NCBI GenBank assembly: GCA_037974665.1
Contig: CM075767.1
Location: forward strand, 89,864,644 to 89,928,643
Length of the DNA stretch: 64,000 nucleotides
DNA from: Ehretia macrophylla
Taxonomy: Eukaryota; Streptophyta; Magnoliopsida; Boraginales; Ehretiaceae
Direction: 5' to 3'
Shown: piece by piece, positions 1 to 11,995 of the stretch
How the letters are laid out: every line of letters begins with the position of its first letter
Position numbering within the stretch: position 1 is the first letter of the stretch
The notes under the pieces: model-generated
The model's input: only the letters and a program-made list of their open reading frames with translations
What the model was told of the DNA's origin: nothing
Databases searched by the model: none
Translations under genes and position numbers: made by a program

Positions 1-95
1 GGGGGTCACCCATACTAGTACTACTCTCGCCCAAGCACGCTTAACTTCGGAGTTCTAATGGGATCTGGTGCATTAGTGCTCGTATGATCGCACCC
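1..95 (-). rRNA. 5S ribosomal RNA, U0 (cut by window edge)
   Basis: Nucleotides 1-95 of the gene are inside the window; the 3' end lies beyond position 1. Differences from the array consensus are G82U, C39U, G30A and C15G. The internal A box is intact. Confidence 0.93.
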
Positions 96-456
96 ATCAT
101 GTTGAGGGAACAATTCCTTTATGTGTTAACGGTTCACAGACCCAGCCTAGAGAGATGGCCCATTCAGAAGGCCCAATGGGCTTAACAACAACCCATCCGC
201 TTCAACAACGCAACATCCTCGCAAGACCTTATATCGACGCGTTGTAGGGACCTCTAATGTCCCACGAGTTAGTTTGTCATCCTTTTAACAGCTCACGACT
301 TACGATCCGGAACGGAAAAACAGAGCTTAATGAGAAAATGGCCCGAAACAGATAAAAACGTTCGATTTTGGGCTCCAAAAAGTGTACAGCGAGCAAGCTA
401 GCTGACCCCGTTGTAGAGCTCTCGGAGAGCTTTCCAACGGTATGATGTGCGCTGCA

Positions 457-461
457 TAACT
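457..461. repeat. Target site duplication, left copy (taact)
   Basis: The five bases taact precede the TG that opens the first LTR and recur directly after its terminal CA at 7009-7013. An undamaged unit carries a single taact here, in the context gcgtaactcc. Confidence 0.9.
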
Positions 462-1333
462 TGTCACGTCCCAACCCGGCCTATAAAGGTTAGAATAGGG
501 TGTGTTCTTAACATTCAAGTCACGTCTCGTACTTAACCATTCATGAAGATTTAACACTTAACGTCTGACTAAACTCCAAATTTTTTTGATAAACCGGCAG
601 CATAACAGCTGTAATTGGGCTCTTTGGTTTGACCTAATTCTCTAAATGCCTCAATTATTCCAATCATTAATCCAGTTTCATTATGGACTCCTATTTGTCA
701 CCAACCGATTTGCCTACTAGTTTATCTTGAAAGTCTCATTTGGTTAATAAGCCTAACATGATAACTATGTCCTGTTTATTTGTCAATTTCCTATCATGCA
801 AGTACCTATTATCCTTTTGTTTGCAAATGAGCACCTAAGTGAAATTAGATAGAATTAACTTAGTTGATTGTTCATCTAGTGGTTTGAATGCCTACGATAA
901 CTACTAATTAAGAAAACGAAAGCAAACAACAAAATAAAAGTTCGTCCGGTTATAGATAGTACAATCCCAGAATTAGACCCAAATTATAACGGGGTCATTT
1001 ACATCAATAAAATGAATAGTTTGCAATCAAACACAACATCCATATAGCAACTACTTTCAGGCAAAGCACAAAAGCACGTAGGGACAGGCAATCACTCCAA
1101 GGAATCATCGTTAGGCACATCGTCATCGAGTACTTGTTCTTGATCTTCTTCACCTGAGATGATAAAAGAGGGTGAGTCCTTATGAACTCAACGAGGGGGA
1201 ACGAGAAATAGGTTTTGAAACTCATTTTCCGGTTCAACTTATGAAAACTCATTTTTTTGAAAACATGTCACGTATTACAAATAATAAGATACGCAAATAT
1301 ATGAAACAAATCGAGTAACGGATACAAAGTAAG

Positions 1334-1477
1334 GGAACAGAAATACCAGTCTTTCCTCCCCAAGGTTCTCTAGGAACCAAGCGAGAGTACTTACATATAA
1401 GTACAGGAACATGAATACCAGTCTTTCCTCCCCGAGGTTCTCCAGGAACCAAGCGAGAGTACTTACATATAGTAAAA
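1334..1477. repeat. 72-bp direct tandem duplication inside the first LTR
   Basis: A segment beginning ggaaca and containing accagtctttcctcccc recurs 72 bp downstream with few differences (ggaaca at 1334 and 1406; atacca at 1343 and 1415). The other family member has one copy of this segment near 26060-26135, so the duplication is specific to this insertion. Confidence 0.85.
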
Positions 1478-4019
1478 AGGATACAGTGAGCTTTTGCTCT
1501 CAGATCAATTCCAGAATCAGAAGTTGCGGCCGACTTCAAATAACTCCAAAACACGCCAAGTGGGTGTACTTCGGATGTACCCCGAAATCCTACGACCCAA
1601 CTCTCCGAGGGTGGAAAGCCAAGCGAGAGAGGGAATTGGACCATGGTAGTCATGGGAGTACCGGCAAGCCCTATGCCGCCTGACGTTCGTGAATCGCTAC
1701 CATGCGACAATGAAAGGTTGCAACCTTGTATGCAATGCAAAATTATAACATTTGACATATCACATTAGGAGGACAACAAAGTAGGTTGCCTCCGAGCAGT
1801 TATAAGATCGCATGTTGTCAAGTAGTCAAACAAGGCACGATAAGACAAGTAATTTCACTTGAAAGGCATATAGAGCCATATGAACATTAAACGGGAAGCC
1901 ATGTAACACATGCAAGTCAAGTCATATAACTCATTTCGAAGTCCACGTAATCAAGTGATACGATTATTCAACATGCAACAACATCTACGTGGGTTTGGTT
2001 GCAAGAAAAGCTTATTTGACAACATGCAAAGGTCAAAATCACATTCAAAGTTATAAGACATTTATGGGCAGCCCACTAAGCATATAATTTCCACACAATA
2101 TCCAAATGATCAATACTTAGCAAAACTACCTAGTCATTAGGGTTTCCGTTTCATGCTTAACCGTGTGATTAAACCCTAAGTCAACTCAAAATCATTCTCA
2201 AGTCATGCATCATTCAATTCAAACATCCTCAAGTACCCAAAACAGTCCACACAACATTCCAACACCACAATTCCAAGCAATTAGTACCACAAGAGAGGTT
2301 ACATCAATTTTCCAAGCATATAGCTAAGTGAAACCTTTACTGCAATAGGCTGTATTCTCACAATCAATAGGATAATCAAACAATCTCCAAATCCAGGGAA
2401 TAAGATTTCAAATTAAAGCTTAAGAAGATAACTAAAATCAGAAACAAACCTTGCATCAATTGGAGTTCGGGATCATTAGATATAGCCGGAACAGTGGAAT
2501 AGCACAAAACTGTCCAAATTTGCACACTTTTCAGTAATTGATGTTTATGAGGTCCTTAGGGTCAGATTTAGCCTTGGTCCATTTCTGACAAAAATGTCCA
2601 GAACTGACAAATATTGCATCACACAAAATTTCATGCATTTTTTATATCATTTACTAACTCAAATATGTTCGTTATACACGGTCAGTGCATTTTCCAAAAC
2701 CTGCTTCATTTTTCCAGATTTCCAGATTTGGACACATTTTAAAGAACTGCCATTTTGAGGACCTTAGAGTCAAAATTAGCTTCGGCCTATTTCTGGGAAA
2801 ATGTTCAAAACTGTCCAAAATAGTCACCTACCAATTTTCAAGAATTTGCAACATCATTTTACTAGCTAAACGTACCTCGAAACAGACTGGTCAGAGAGTT
2901 GTCAAACAATCCGACTTCACCTAGCATCACTTTCAAGCCAAGATCTTGCCATGCATGGTTGTTTAAGCTTATGAACGAACATATAACTCAAGTACAGAAG
3001 CAAAGACATACATTTATGAGCATGCATGTGGGTTTTTGAAGAGTTTTCAAAAGGTTTTAGCCCTCACCTTAGCAAACAACCAAGAAGATGCACAAAAACT
3101 TGTTGAAGCTCAAATCTCTTCTTCTTCTTGCTTAGCCGAGATTCCAACTTGGTTTTCTCTATTTTTCCTAGCCTAGTGATCAATCTCTTAGTACATTCAT
3201 GAGGTTAGAACAAGAAGAAAAGAAATGGAAGCTTAAAACTCACCTAGGGCCGAAATGAAGGCTTCAAAGGACATGCAAGTGTAGTTTTCGCATCTTAGCT
3301 TGTTTGCTTGAGTTTCTTTGATGGTTGCTTGTCTTGTTGCACCATATGATGAAGAAGATGAGCTAGGAGGTGGAGAGAACTCAGCCAAAACCGAATGGAG
3401 AGAGAAAATGAGAGGGAAGTGAGAGAAAAGAAGGAGAAATGAAAGAGAAATGAAAGAATATGACAAAAAAATGAAAGCCTTTGCATCCTTCAAGCATGTG
3501 GTCGGCCTTGGGCCATTAAATTCTGATTTTTGTGTCTTCAATGTGTGATTTTAAAATGTTTAGCATGGGCAAAGGTGGTTTGGTTGAGCAAGGTAGAGGA
3601 TTTAGGTGGTTTTGATCATTTTTTTTTATGCATTGTGCTAAGTGTTTGTCATAGTTTGTCTAGGAATAATTCTTTATGCATTTGTGTCATTAGAATTGTC
3701 ATAGGAATGTTGGGGAATTAGGGAATCTAGATAGAATAAAATATAGGAATGCTTGTTGATGAGTTGAATCATGAATAGAATAATAGTTAGTGGGAAATGT
3801 AGGAATAGTTTAGTATTATTTTATTGCTAGTGGAGTTTGTAGAGAATTTGAATTATGAATAGAATAATAGTTAGTAGGAAATGTAGGAATAGTTTAGTAT
3901 TATTTTATTGTTAGTGGAGTTTGTAGAGAATTTGAATTACGAATATAATATTGGATAGTAGATTGGGTAGGATTATTTTAGTGTCTAGTGCTTTGTGTAG
4001 GATTCTTTCTTGATCAACG

Positions 4020-4285
4020 TGGTGGCACGGATTCCTAGGTCGAGGGCACAAATTACGAGGTAGACACGAACTACGAGGTAAGACATAAACTTCAAGACTA
4101 ATGCACAGATTTCAATGCAAATGCACGCAATCCTAGATAAATGTACGTAAACTAATACAAGGCACGTAATTCAATGCAATACACGTAAATCGAGGTATGA
4201 CTCTTAAACCAAGGTTAGGACACACAATTCAAGGTGAGGGCATACAAAATGAGATAATGCATGCAATTGGAAGTCGGGGCACGTA
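4020..4285. repeat. Degenerate ~20-bp minisatellite in the first LTR, part 1
   Basis: Short irregular repeats built around a gcacgta/acgag core occur about every 20 bp. They are the reverse complement of the repeats at 23158-23602. The tract is broken at 4286 by the nested element and continues at 6845. Confidence 0.7.
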
Positions 4286-6844
4286 TGATACCCCGAACTT
4301 GGCATGTATTCAATAGCATTTAAAGTTCATTTAAATTGCATTCTATTGATCTTTCACCTTCTTCGACCAAACTAGTTGACTTTTCATCTACATTGACCAA
4401 CTAGCACAAGGTGGGAACTTTTGAAATGTTTAATAAAAGCCAAACTTGGGAGTAATAATAAAAATATGTAATGTTAAGTTAGTCAAAATTTGGGTCAACT
4501 TTGGAATTAAATCTGAACCAAATGGGGAAGAGCTAGGTAGCAATTATATATGGTTGGAAAGCTCTATGAGTCTAGTTTCTGAGGCTTCAAACCGTTCGTG
4601 AATTGGAGTTTTCTAGAAGAAGTTATGGCTGTTTTCGTAAGGTCGCGCATAGCTGTTTTGGTTTAGCGGGTTGACCGAATTTTTGACCTTTGACTTCTTG
4701 TCATTTTTTCCTAAATAAGCAGAATGCACACAAAAAAAAGCAGAGAAAAAGGCTTGAAACCATGAGGAAAAGAAAGAGAAAACGAAAGAAGAAAATTTCA
4801 ACAACAAATCACCAAATCTTTGCGTGAGCTTGCACGGGGTGGTTTCCGAGGCACTCTATGAGGTTTTCCTAGTGTCTAGGAGCGTCCAACGTGAGGGTTT
4901 CATCGTTATTTGCGCATTTGAAAATATTGAACGTAAACTTTAATTTTTGTGATTTAACCGTAGGTTGTTATTTTGTCTGTTTAATTGCTTAAAGAATGTT
5001 CCCTAGCAATTGTAGAACGTGTATTTATAGCTTTTTAACATTTTATGCGGTTGAATATCGAATTTGAAATATAAATTGTGAAATGAATAGTAAATAGTGA
5101 ATAGTAAACCCCCGTTTCGATGAAGTTGCGCTGTTATGCTTTCTGTTGATGTGAAAAGGTGCTAGGTATGCTAGAATGTCAAAATGCATGGTTTGTTTAG
5201 GTTGCGTAATGGAAAAAATGAGAAAAACGCCTTGGTGAAAGTCGGGGTCGTTTAGGTCGAGTTTAGCGTTTTCTCATTTTACGTGATGGCATTGTTTCGG
5301 GAGGCCATGGAAGCACTTTCGGTGCGATTATGGCATTGGTTGGGTGTTTGGTTAGTATAGTTGTAGTTCAAACGAGCAAAGGGAGAAATCGGGACTTTGC
5401 GTGAATTCTAGGGTAAAGTAGGGTTTCGGGGTCTTTAGACGTGCCTTATGGTGACCTAGGAGGATTGGTGAAGTCGGTTTCCAAAGCTCGTGGCTCGTTT
5501 GAAAGTAGTAGCGTTTTGAAAGTTGGAGACATTTTTGGGATTTTGTGTGTTTTCATAGTATATTGCTTATAGAATGTTTATAATGCCTATAGAATACTTG
5601 TTAATGCTTGATAATGTTAGTTGGTGTTGTTCTTGTTACTTGTTGGATTGCAAATGCTTGTTAATGCTTATTACACTTTTTAGAGTTGATTATTGATTGA
5701 AATGTTTATCAATTGTTGAGAATGCTTGATATCGCTCGTTTATCGCCTTGTATCGAGTCTTGCATTGCATAGTGTCTCGCACGTGAGTGATGGGCCTCTC
5801 TGGGTAGCATCGGGTTGCCAGTGTTGGTTGCTCTAGCTCCGTAGCTATTCCCTCTTCTCGCTTGGGTTGCCTCCCAGGGAGTTTTGGGTCGTAGAATTTA
5901 TGGATACTTCCGGGGTATTCCAAACTGGTGTTATAAGGTGGTTGTGCACTTATTGTCATCGTTGTCAACATCAAGCTCGAGATTGATGTATTGCTCGTGA
6001 AATGGTACATTGCTCGTATGAGTGAACCATAGCCTTCAGAGTGTGGTATAGCTTTGAATGGTTGTGTTAATGCTTTCAGTAATTGCTTATTGTATTGATT
6101 ATTTGTCTTGATTGCTTATTTATCAGTTATATTGCTTAACTATCTTATTTGCATTGCACGACTTTCTTTCTCTCCAACTCGATATCTGTCTCGCCCTCAC
6201 TGAGTATACGTGTTGGGTATACTCACTCATCCCCACCACATTTCAGGAAATGTCATATTAGCTGGAAGTTCGTGATTTCGTGAAAGTTCGTGCCTGAAGA
6301 GTTGTCTTGCGAGCCTATCAGGCTGGAGTGGCGAAGTTATAAAGGTAGATGCTTTCATATGTTGTATGTATTTCTTGTTAAAAGAAATGTAATTTAAATC
6401 TAGCTAGGTAGTTGAGGTAAATTAATAAGCTAGTTTCTGTAATCAATTAGCATAGCTTAACTTCAATGCATGTTGTAATATACAAAGGAAAAGAGCTAGA
6501 ATGACATGATAGTTTATTTTATGCAGTAGCTTAGTATGGTTTAATTTTCAAGTTTGAGTGTACTTGTCAAAAATGAAAAGAGATAGGTTAGCTTTTAAAT
6601 TGGAAATGTATGTATACTTGCTGAGTTTAATTGTTGAGAACCGAGGCTCGGATGGCCTTGAGGAAGTTTTGTATGGTTGGACACGGTGGTGGTCCATTTA
6701 TATGCTATTACAGGTTTTACATTTCGCCTAGAAACAGGGGAGACTCCATCCGTTTTCCCTGAAAATTTTGCCCGGGTTTGGTTTTGGCTTATGATTAGAT
6801 TGATTGATAGAACTCCTGGTCTCGAGAGGGATCGGGGTGGTACA
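4286..6844 (+). mobile_element. Nested solo LTR (second, related family)
   Basis: This 2,559-bp segment is absent from the other copy of the outer LTR. It starts TGATACCCCGAACTTGG and ends ATCGGGGTGGTACA, so it has TG...CA ends and short imperfect inverted termini. No protein domain can be read in it. It shares a layout with the outer family: a conserved block with ttggaaagctctatgag and gttatggctg near 4550-4630, a cgcttgggttgcc / gggtcgtag block near 5860-5895, and a ctcactgagtatacg ... actcactcatcccc block near 6197-6236. No exact 5-bp target duplication is visible; the flanks are gcacgta and gcaagta, a near match. Plus orientation is inferred from the order of the shared blocks. Confidence 0.7.
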
Positions 6845-6990
6845 GCAAGTAAGTCGAAGATTAGGGCACATAATTCTAGGTTAAGGCACGTATAACGAGG
6901 CATGCACAAAAACCAAGACAGGGCATGTAATCCAAGGTCGGTCATATAATTTTACGTCCAAGGCGAGCAAATTGAGGTAGGACATGTTAT
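6845..6990. repeat. Degenerate ~20-bp minisatellite in the first LTR, part 2
   Basis: This is the continuation of the tract broken at 4286. It matches the reverse complement of the first part of the minisatellite in the second LTR (about 23160-23310). Confidence 0.65.
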
Positions 6991-7008
6991 TCGGGGTCAG
7001 GCCTTACA

Positions 7009-7013
7009 TAACT
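7009..7013. repeat. Target site duplication, right copy (taact)
   Basis: Exact match to 457-461, directly after the CA that ends the first LTR. The 5S spacer resumes here with ctttacggatcaaaag. Confidence 0.9.
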
Positions 7014-7204
7014 CTTTACGGATCAAAAGTTATGGCACCGAAGCAACGAAGAGCTCGTCACAAGCCCTACGCCCTCGGTTTGCGGGCCCAGCCTCCATGT
7101 GAAGCGAAGTTGTCTTGCCCAAGGTGCCGTGGGGTTCGATAATAGAAATGTGGTGGATAAAGTATCTTGGCAACCCTAACCGGAGCAAAAAAAATTGAAA
7201 AGCG

Positions 7205-7321
7205 GGGTGCAACACGAGGACTTCCCAGGGGGTCACCCATCCTAGTACTACTCTCGCCCAAGCACGCTTAACTTCGGAGTTCAGATGGGATCCGGTGCAT
7301 TAGTGCTGGTATGATCGCACC
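7205..7321 (-). rRNA. 5S ribosomal RNA, U1
   Basis: One substitution (A40U), plus loss of one of the three G at the 5' end, so the predicted transcript starts GGUGCG. The internal promoter is intact. It is the first gene after the first LTR. Confidence 0.95.
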
Positions 7322-7881
7322 ATCATGTTGAGGGCACAATTCCTTTATGTGTTAACAGTTCACAGTCCCAGCCTAGATAGATGGCCCATTCAAAAGGCCC
7401 AATGGGCCTAACGACAACCCATCCACTTAAACAACGCAGCATCCTCGCAAGATGTGATATCAACGCGTTGTAGGGCCCTCTAATGTCCCGCGAGTAAGGT
7501 TGTCATCCTTTTAACAGCTCACGGCGTACGATCTGGAACGGAAAAACAAAGCTAAATTAGAAAAGTGGCCCGAAACAGATAAAAACGTTCAATTTTGGGC
7601 TCCAAAAAGGGCACAACGGGCAAGCTAGCTGCCCCCGTCATAGAGCTCTCGAAGAGCTTTCCAACGGTATGCTGTGCACCTTGTAACTCCTTACAGATAA
7701 AAATTTATTGGCACCGGAGCGACGGAGACCTGGTCACAAGCCCTATGACCTCGGTTTGCGTGCCTAGCCTCCACGTGAAGTAAAGTTGTCTTGCCCAAGG
7801 TGCCGTGGGATTCGATAATAGAAATGTGGTGGATAAAGTATCTTGGCAACCGTAACCGGAGGAAAAAAAATTTGAAAAGGG

Positions 7882-7999
7882 GGGTGCAACACGAGGACTT
7901 CCCAGGGGGACACCCATCATAGTACTACTCTCGCCCAAGCACGCTTAACTTCGGAGTTCTGATGGGATCCGGTGCATTAGTTCTGGTATGATCGCACCC
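7882..7999 (-). rRNA. 5S ribosomal RNA, U2
   Basis: Differences: A90U (C box), G81U (C box) and C18A. Both ends match consensus and the -1 base is C. Confidence 0.95.
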
Positions 8000-8558
8000 G
8001 TCATGTTGAGGGCACAATTACTTTATGTGTTAATGGTTCACAGTCCCAGCCTAGAGAGATGGCCCATTCAAAAGGCGCAATGGGCTTAACGACAACCCAT
8101 CCACTTCAATAACCCAGCATCCTCGCAAGACAAGATATCGACGCGTTGTAGGGCCCTCTAATTTCCCATGAGTAAAGTTGTCGTCCTTTTAACAGCTCAC
8201 GACTTACGATCCGGGACAGAAAAATAGAGCAAAAAAAGAAAAGTGACCCGAAACTGATCAAAACGTTCGATTTTGGGCTCCAAAAAAGGGCATAGCGAGT
8301 AAGCTGGCTACCCCGTCGTAGAGCTCTCGAAGTGCTTTCCAACGGTATGCTGTGCGCTGCGTAACTCCTTACGGATCAAAAGTTATGGGCACCGGAGCGA
8401 AGGAGACCTGGTCACAAGCCGTACGCCCTCGGTTTGCTGGCCCAGCCTCCACGTGAAGCGAAGTTGTCTTGCCCAAGGTGCCGTGGGATTCGATAATAGA
8501 AATGTGGTGGATAAAGTATCTTGGCAACCCTAACCGGAGCAAAAAATATTGAAAAGGG

Positions 8559-8676
8559 GGGTGCAACACGAGGACTTCCCAGAGGGTCACCCATCCTAGT
8601 GCTACTCTCGCCCAAGCACGCTTAACTTCGGAGTTCTAATGGGATCCGGTGCGTTAGTGCTGGTATGATCGCACAC
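8559..8676 (-). rRNA. 5S ribosomal RNA, U3
   Basis: Differences: C94U, U76C, C39U, U24C and G2U. G2U disrupts the terminal stem pair with C117. Confidence 0.94.
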
Positions 8677-9233
8677 GTCATGTTGTTCCCACAATTCCTT
8701 TATGTGTTAATGGTTCACAGTCCCAGCCTAGAGAGATGGCCCACTCAAAAGGCCCAAGGGGTTAACGACAAACCATCCGCTTCCACAACCAGCATCCTCG
8801 CAAGACGACATATTGACGCGTTGTAGGGTCCTCTAATATCCTGCGAGTAAGGTTGTCATCCTATTAACCGCTCACGACGTACGATCTAGGACCGAAAAAC
8901 AGAGCTAAATTAGAAAAGTGTCCCGAAATTGATGAAAACATTCGATTTTGGGATTGAAAAAGGGCACATCGAGCAAGTAAGCAGCCCTTGTAGTAGAGCT
9001 CTCGGAGAGCTTTCCAACGGTATGCTGTGCTCCGCGTAACTCCTTACGGATCAAAGGTTATGGGCACCGAAGCGACGGAGGGCTGGTCACAAGCCCTACG
9101 CCCTCAATTTGCGGGCCCAGCCTCCACGTGAAGCGAAGTTGTCTTGCCCAATGTACCGTGGGATTCGATAATAGAGATATGGCAGATAAAGTATCTTGGC
9201 AACCCTAATCGGAGGAAAAAAAATTGAAAATGG

Positions 9234-9287
9234 TAGTGCAACACGAGGACTTCGCAAGGGGTCACCCAACCTAGTATGATCGCACCC
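9234..9287 (-). pseudogene. 5S rRNA pseudogene, U4, with 64-bp internal deletion
   Basis: Only 54 nt remain: nt 1-11 joined to nt 76-118. The missing part, nt 12-75, includes the A box and intermediate element, so internal promotion should fail. On the top strand the junction is ctagta|tgatcg; both breakpoints carry gta, pointing to deletion between 3-bp repeats. The remainder also has C118A, C117U, G98C, C95U and A83U. Confidence 0.95.
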
Positions 9288-9846
9288 ATCATGTTGAGGG
9301 CACAATTGCTTTATGTGTTAACGGTTCACAGTCCCAGCCTAGAGAGATGGCCCATTCAGAAGACCCAATGGGCTTAACAACAACCCATCCGCTTCAACAA
9401 CGCAGCATCCTCGGAAGACGTGATATCGACGCATTGTAGGGCCCTCTAATGTCCCGCGAGTAAGTTTGTCATCCTTTTAACAGCTCACGACTTACGATCC
9501 GGAACAGAAAAATAGAGCTTAATGAGAAAAGTGGACCGAAACAGATAAAAACGTTCGATTTTGGGCTCCAAAAAGTGCACATCGAGCAACCTAGCTGCCC
9601 CCGTCGTAGAGCTCTCGAAGTGCTTTCCAACGGTATGCTGTGCGCCGCGTAACTCCTTACATATAAAAAGTTATGTGCACCGGAGCGTCGGAGACCTGGT
9701 CACAAGCCCTACGCCCTCGGTTTACGGGCCCAACCTCCACGTGTAGCGAAGTTGTCTTGCCCAAGGTTCAGTGGGATTCGATAATAGAAATGTGTTGGAT
9801 AAAGTATCTTGGCAACCCTAACCGGAGGAAAAAAAATTGATAAGGG

Positions 9847-9964
9847 GGGTGCAACACGAGGACTACTTAGGGGGTCACCCATCCTAGCACTAGTCTCGCC
9901 CAAGCACGCTTAACTTCGGAGTTCTGATGGGATCCGGTGCATTAGTACTGGTATGATCGCACCC
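9847..9964 (-). rRNA. 5S ribosomal RNA, U5
   Basis: Differences: A100U, G98A, G97A (C box edge), A77G, G72C and C18U. It carries the G72C change that marks a subfamily seen again at U15, U20-U22, U27, U28 and U31. Confidence 0.93.
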
Positions 9965-10523
9965 GTCATGTTGAGGGCACAATTCCTTTATGTGTTAATG
10001 GTTCACAGTTCCAGCCTAGAGTGATAGCCCATTCAGAAGGCCCAATCGGCTTAACGACAACCCATCCGCTTCAATAACCCAGCATCCCCGCAAGACGAGA
10101 TATCGACGCATTGTATGGTCCTCTAATGTCCTGCGAGTAAGGTTGTCATCCTTTTAACAGCTCGCGACGTACGATCAGGTACCGAAAAACAGAGCTAAAC
10201 TAGAAAAGTGGCCCGAAACTGATGAAAACGTTCGATTTTGGGCTCCAAAAACGGTACAACGAGCAAGCTAGCTGCCCCTGTCGTAGAGCTCTCGAAGAGC
10301 ATTCCAACGGTATGCTGTACGATGCGTAACTCCTTAAGGATAAAAATTTGTGGGTACCGGAGCGACGGATACCTGGTCAGAAGCACCACGCCCTCGGTTT
10401 GCGGGCCCAACCTCCACGTGAAGCCAAGTTGTCTTGCCCAAGGTGCCGTGGGATTCGATAATAGAAATGTGGTGGATAAAGTATCTTGGCAACCCTAACA
10501 GGAGGAAAAAAAATTGAAAATAG

Positions 10524-10641
10524 GGGTGCAACACGAGGACTTCGCAGGGGGTCACCCATCCTAGTACTACTCTCACCCAAGCATGCTTACCTTAGATGTT
10601 CTGATGGGTTCCGGTGCATTAGTGTTGGTATGATCGCACCA
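10524..10641 (-). rRNA. 5S ribosomal RNA, U6 (degenerate)
   Basis: Ten differences: G98C, C67U, G58A, U52G, G48U, C46U, U45A, U33A, G17A and G1U. Two lie in the A box and one in the intermediate element, and the first nucleotide is changed. Probably a non-functional copy. Confidence 0.92.
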
Positions 10642-11199
10642 ATCATGTTGAGGGCACAAATTCTTTATGTGTTAACGGTTCACTGTCCCAGCCTAGAGAG
10701 ATGGCCCATTCAGAATGCCCATGGGCTTAACAACAACCCATCCGCTTCAACAACGCAGCATCCTCGCAAGACGTGATATCGATGCGTTGTAGGGCCCTCT
10801 AATGTCCCGCGAGTGAGTTTGTCGTCCTTTTAACAGCTCACGACGTACGATCTGGAATGGAAAAACAGAGCTAAATTACAAAAGTGGCACGAAATAAATA
10901 AAAACGTTCGATTTTGGGCTCCAAAAAGGGCACAGCGAGCAAGCTAGCTGCCCCCGTCGTAGAGCTCTCGAAGAGCATTCCAATGGTATGTTGTGCGCCG
11001 CGTAACTCCTTACAAATAAAATTATCTCGGCACCGGAGCGATGGAGACCTGGTCACAAGCCCTACATCCTCAATTTGCTGGCCCAACCTCCACGTGAAGT
11101 GAAGTTGTCTTGCCCAAGGTGCCGTGGGATTCGATAATAGAAATGTGGTGGATAAAGTATCTTGGAAACCCTAACCGGAGCAAAAAAAATTGAAAAAGG

Positions 11200-11317
11200 C
11201 GGTGCAACTCGAGGACTTCACAAGGGGTCACCCATCCTAGTACTACTCTCGCCCAAACACGCTTAACTTCGAAGTTCTGATGGGATCCGGTGCATTAGTG
11301 CTGGTATGATTGTACCC
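11200..11317 (-). rRNA. 5S ribosomal RNA, U7
   Basis: Differences: C118G, U109A, G98U, C95U, C61U, C46U, G7A and G5A. Several fall in the terminal stem (5 and 118) and one in the A box. Confidence 0.92.
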
Positions 11318-11877
11318 GTCATGTTGATCGCACAATTCCTTTATGTGTTAACGGTTCACAGTCCCAGCCTAGAGAGATAGCCCATTCAGAAGGCGCAATG
11401 GGCTTAATGATAACCCATCCGCTTCAATAACCCAGCATCCCCGCAAGACGAGATATCGACGCGTTGTAGGGCCCTCTAATGTCCCGTGACTAAGGTTGTC
11501 ATCCTTTTAACAGCTCACGACGTACGATCCGGGACGGAAACAACAGAGCAAAAAAAGAAAAGTGGTCTGAATCTGATGAAAATGTTCGATTTTGGGCTCC
11601 AAAAAAGGGCATAGCGAGCAAGATGGCTACCCCGTCGTAGAGCTCTCGGAGTGCTTTCCAACAGTATCCTGTGCGCCGCGTAACTCCTTACGGATTAAAA
11701 GTTATGGGCACCGGAGCGAAGGAGACCTGGTCACAAGCACTACGCCCTCGGTTTGCTGGCCCAGCCGCCACGTGAAGTGAAGTTGTCTTGCCCAAGGTGC
11801 GGTGGGATTCGATAATAGAAATGTGGTGGATAAAGTATCTTGGCAACCCTAACCGGAGCAAAAAAAATTGAAAAGGG

Positions 11878-11995
11878 GGGTGCAACTCGAGGACTTCCCA
11901 GAGGGTCACCGGTCCTAGTACTACTCTCGCGCAAACACACTTAACTTCAGAGTTCTGATGGGATCCGGTGTATTAGTGCTGGTATGATCGCACTA
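11878..11995 (-). rRNA. 5S ribosomal RNA, U8 (degenerate)
   Basis: Eleven differences: U109A, C94U, G85C, U84C, G65C, C61U, C57U, C47U, G25A, G2A and G1U. A-box, C-box and start-site changes together suggest a dead copy. The spacer between U8 and U9 has a 31-bp deletion near 12380. Confidence 0.92.

Larger units (their letters stand above)
1..461 (-). repeat. 5S rDNA array, left block (end of unit U0)
   Basis: This block holds the 5' portion of one 5S gene and the upstream spacer of that unit up to the point where an LTR is inserted. The spacer matches that of the other units. The unit resumes at 7014 after the element, and its two parts sum to about 675 bp, so the element simply interrupts one repeat. 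Positions 96-461 are spacer with no gene. Confidence 0.95.
462..7008 (-). mobile_element. Solo LTR of a plant LTR retrotransposon, interrupted by a nested element
   Basis: The element starts TGTCACGTCCCAACCC, ends GGCCTTACA and is flanked by taact on both sides, which is the hallmark of LTR retrotransposon integration. Its two parts (462-4285 and 6845-7008, about 3,990 bp) align end to end with the reverse complement of the 3,866-bp element at 23141-27006, so both are copies of one family. There is no internal second LTR, primer-binding site, gag or pol, so I read it as a solo LTR left by recombination. Long LTRs with TGT...CCC and GGG...ACA ends and this internal layout resemble Tekay/Del-type Ty3 chromoviruses; that lineage is an inference. 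Minus orientation is inferred from the other copy. Frames inside it are not genes. Confidence 0.8.

Noticed and set aside
1249-6945. Open frames of 80-169 codons inside the first element
   Set aside because: None shows gag, protease, reverse transcriptase, RNase H, integrase or chromodomain motifs, and the equivalent frames are not kept in the second copy of the LTR.
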